Below are positions 62,819 to 64,000 of a stretch of 64,000 bases of DNA, piece by piece. The notes beneath the pieces were generated by a model. It had not been told where the DNA came from. It made no database searches and saw only the letters and a list, made by a program, of their open reading frames with translations. Within the stretch, counting starts at the first letter, position 1; each line of letters begins with the position of its first letter. Origin of the DNA: Taklimakanibacter deserti (GTDB taxonomy: Bacteria > Pseudomonadota > Alphaproteobacteria > Rhizobiales > Aestuariivirgaceae); NCBI GenBank assembly GCA_003574785.1, contig QORU01000007.1, forward strand, positions 62,001-126,000, given 5' to 3'. The position numbers and the translations under genes were made by a program.

Positions 62819-64000
62819 CTAAATCGATTGAGGTGGTGCCGGAAATTCTTGTGCGCATTTCCTTTCAAAGAGCTCCTCCGCCGTCACCGGCTTGCTGAAA
62901 TAATATCCCTGATATTCGTCGCACCCATTCGGCCTCAGGAACTCGATCTGCTCCAGCTTTTCCACCCCTTCAGCGAGAGTGCGGAGGTTGAGCTGGCGAC
63001 CCAGTGAAATGATGGCCTTCGCGAGCGCGGCATCGTCTTGATTGAGCGGCAAGCCGCGGATGAACGACTGATCAATCTTGAGGCGCGTCAGCGGAAAACT
63101 CTTGAGGGCGCTCAGATTGGAATAGCCAGTGCCGAAGTCGTCGATGGAAAGCTGCACGCCCATTTCCTTGAGCCGGTGCATGGTCATCGTGGCGTGCTGA
63201 ATATCCTGCATGATGAGGCTCTCAGTGAGCTCGAGATCGAGATATTGCGGATCGAGATCACTGGCGGTGAGCGCCGCCTCGACACGCTTGATCCAATTAT
63301 CCTCCATAAACTGACGGGCTGATACGTTTATCGAAACACCAATTTTTCGCTGTTCCCTCTCTTGCCACGCCTTGCATTGACTGCACGCCGTATTGAGCAC
63401 CCATTCACCGATCTCGACGATGCGGCCGCTATCCTCAGCCTCGCGGATGAACTGGGTGGGATAAATGACCCCCAAATGCGGATGCTGCCAGCGAATGAGC
63501 GCCTCGGCCGCAAACATCTCGCCCGTGCGCAGGTCGAGCTGAGGCTGATATAGCAACCTGAATTCTTGACGCGAGACCGCGTTCTTGATGCCTTCCTGCA
63601 GCATCAGCCGGGCTTGCGTCCTCTTTTTGAGCTCGCCGGTATAGCGCTGGAGATTGTTGCGACCAGACTCCTTTGCGGCATACATCGCCGCATCGGCATT
63701 GGTCAGAAGCGTTTCGACGTCATCGCCGTCAAAAGGATAGATGACGAGGCCAGCGCTGCAGGTGATCCGCAAGGTATGGCCGCAGACATGGATCGGCTCG
63801 GCAAGTCTTGTCTCCAGCCGATGAAACCAGGCCTCCGCGTCCGGGGGATCAAGAAACAGGATGACGAATTCGTCACCGCCCAGGCGCACCACCGTGTCGC
63901 TCGCCGTCACGCAGGATGTCATGCGCTGCGCCACAATCTGCAGCACTTCATCACCGGCATTGTGACCAAGTCCGTCATTGATGAGCTTGAAATTGTCCAG
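62819..64000 (-). CDS. GGDEF-EAL domain protein (5' end outside window)
   Basis: The frame is open to the last base, so the N-terminus lies beyond the window; 393 residues are visible. The GGDEF domain begins FKLINDGLGHNAGDEVLQIV and has an intact active site, RLGGDEFVILF. The EAL domain has EALIRWQHPHLG, LDLELTESLI and IDDFGTGYSNLSALKSFPL with the DDFGTG loop, so all key acidic residues for c-di-GMP hydrolysis are present. The protein could make or break c-di-GMP, or both. Any sensor domain is in the missing part. Confidence 0.93.
   Translation of the reverse strand: MDNFKLINDGLGHNAGDEVLQIVAQRMTSCVTASDTVVRLGGDEFVILFLDPPDAEAWFHRLETRLAEPIHVCGHTLRITCSAGLVIYPFDGDDVETLLTNADAAMYAAKESGRNNLQRYTGELKKRTQARLMLQEGIKNAVSRQEFRLLYQPQLDLRTGEMFAAEALIRWQHPHLGVIYPTQFIREAEDSGRIVEIGEWVLNTACSQCKAWQEREQRKIGVSINVSARQFMEDNWIKRVEAALTASDLDPQYLDLELTESLIMQDIQHATMTMHRLKEMGVQLSIDDFGTGYSNLSALKSFPLTRLKIDQSFIRGLPLNQDDAALAKAIISLGRQLNLRTLAEGVEKLEQIEFLRPNGCDEYQGYYFSKPVTAEELFERKCAQEFPAPPQSI

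Noticed and set aside
1..64000. CRISPR arrays, insertion sequences, prophage or integrase genes
   Set aside because: No regularly spaced repeats, transposase, integrase or phage structural proteins were seen on either strand.

Overview
The window is high-GC, gene-dense bacterial chromosome and reads as alphaproteobacterial, most likely Hyphomicrobiales (Rhizobiales). The pointers are a FeuP/FeuQ-type two-component system with a FeuN-like periplasmic protein, a MucR/Ros regulator, a BA14K-type lectin-like protein, DUF1491, DUF2336, DUF5330 and DUF1127 proteins, a TIGR03808-type Tat-exported repeat protein, and rhizobial-style palindromic repeats. I cannot name the genus. I see no phage, insertion sequence, CRISPR array, rRNA operon or replication origin. 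It looks like core-type chromosome with a few unusual gene arrangements.

Layout. 1-2.0 kb: a MetF-like folate enzyme (cut by the window edge) diverges from a GlxA/GbdR-like AraC regulator. 2.1-9.9 kb: a minus-strand peptide-type ABC transporter operon (binding protein, two permeases, two ATPases) continues into a DUF1028 protein and an M20 deacetylase, and faces a divergent XRE-cupin regulator. 10.2-12.6 kb: feuN-like, feuP and feuQ. 12.9-18.9 kb: a small ABM-like protein, a YcgN-type Cys-cluster protein with a CofD/YvcK-like protein, a class A penicillin-binding protein, and a split DUF1214/DUF1254 pair. 18.9-28.3 kb: an SDR and many small rhizobial proteins, SufE, BA14K, PAS, MucR, DUF2336, MsrB and oligopeptidase B. 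28.4-32.6 kb: a trehalose operon, otsB, GH15 hydrolase, otsA, plus an antitoxin-like fragment. 32.6-36.3 kb: glutaryl-CoA dehydrogenase, GNAT, FAD oxidoreductase and superoxide dismutase. 36.3-40.8 kb: a frameshifted methyltransferase, an HTH-RibB-RibA-like fusion, two VOC proteins, a nucleoside-sugar-type epimerase and an ATC-hydrolase-like protein. 40.9-43.3 kb: a tight three-gene RimB-like/RimK/AstE-like cassette. 43.3-47 kb: LysR/GST divergent pair and a HerA-like ATPase. 47-51 kb: both subunits of methylmalonyl-CoA mutase. 51-58 kb: a Gly-rich TPR protein, a Tat-exported repeat protein, a class III cyclase, asparaginase, an MFS carrier and a large unknown exported protein. 58-64 kb: tRNA-Pro(CGG), tRNA-Gln(TTG), LysE, an AhpD-like protein, several small proteins, a PPOX-family protein and a GGDEF-EAL protein cut by the window end.

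The points most worth following are: a superoxide dismutase with two well-formed translation starts, the longer one adding a Tat signal; the protease-ligase-deacylase cassette around RimK; the HTH-RibB fusion with a GTP cyclohydrolase II domain lacking its zinc cysteines; the GH15 enzyme inside the trehalose synthesis operon; and a one-base frameshift in the methyltransferase. All functions are read from sequence patterns and family memory; no searches were run.
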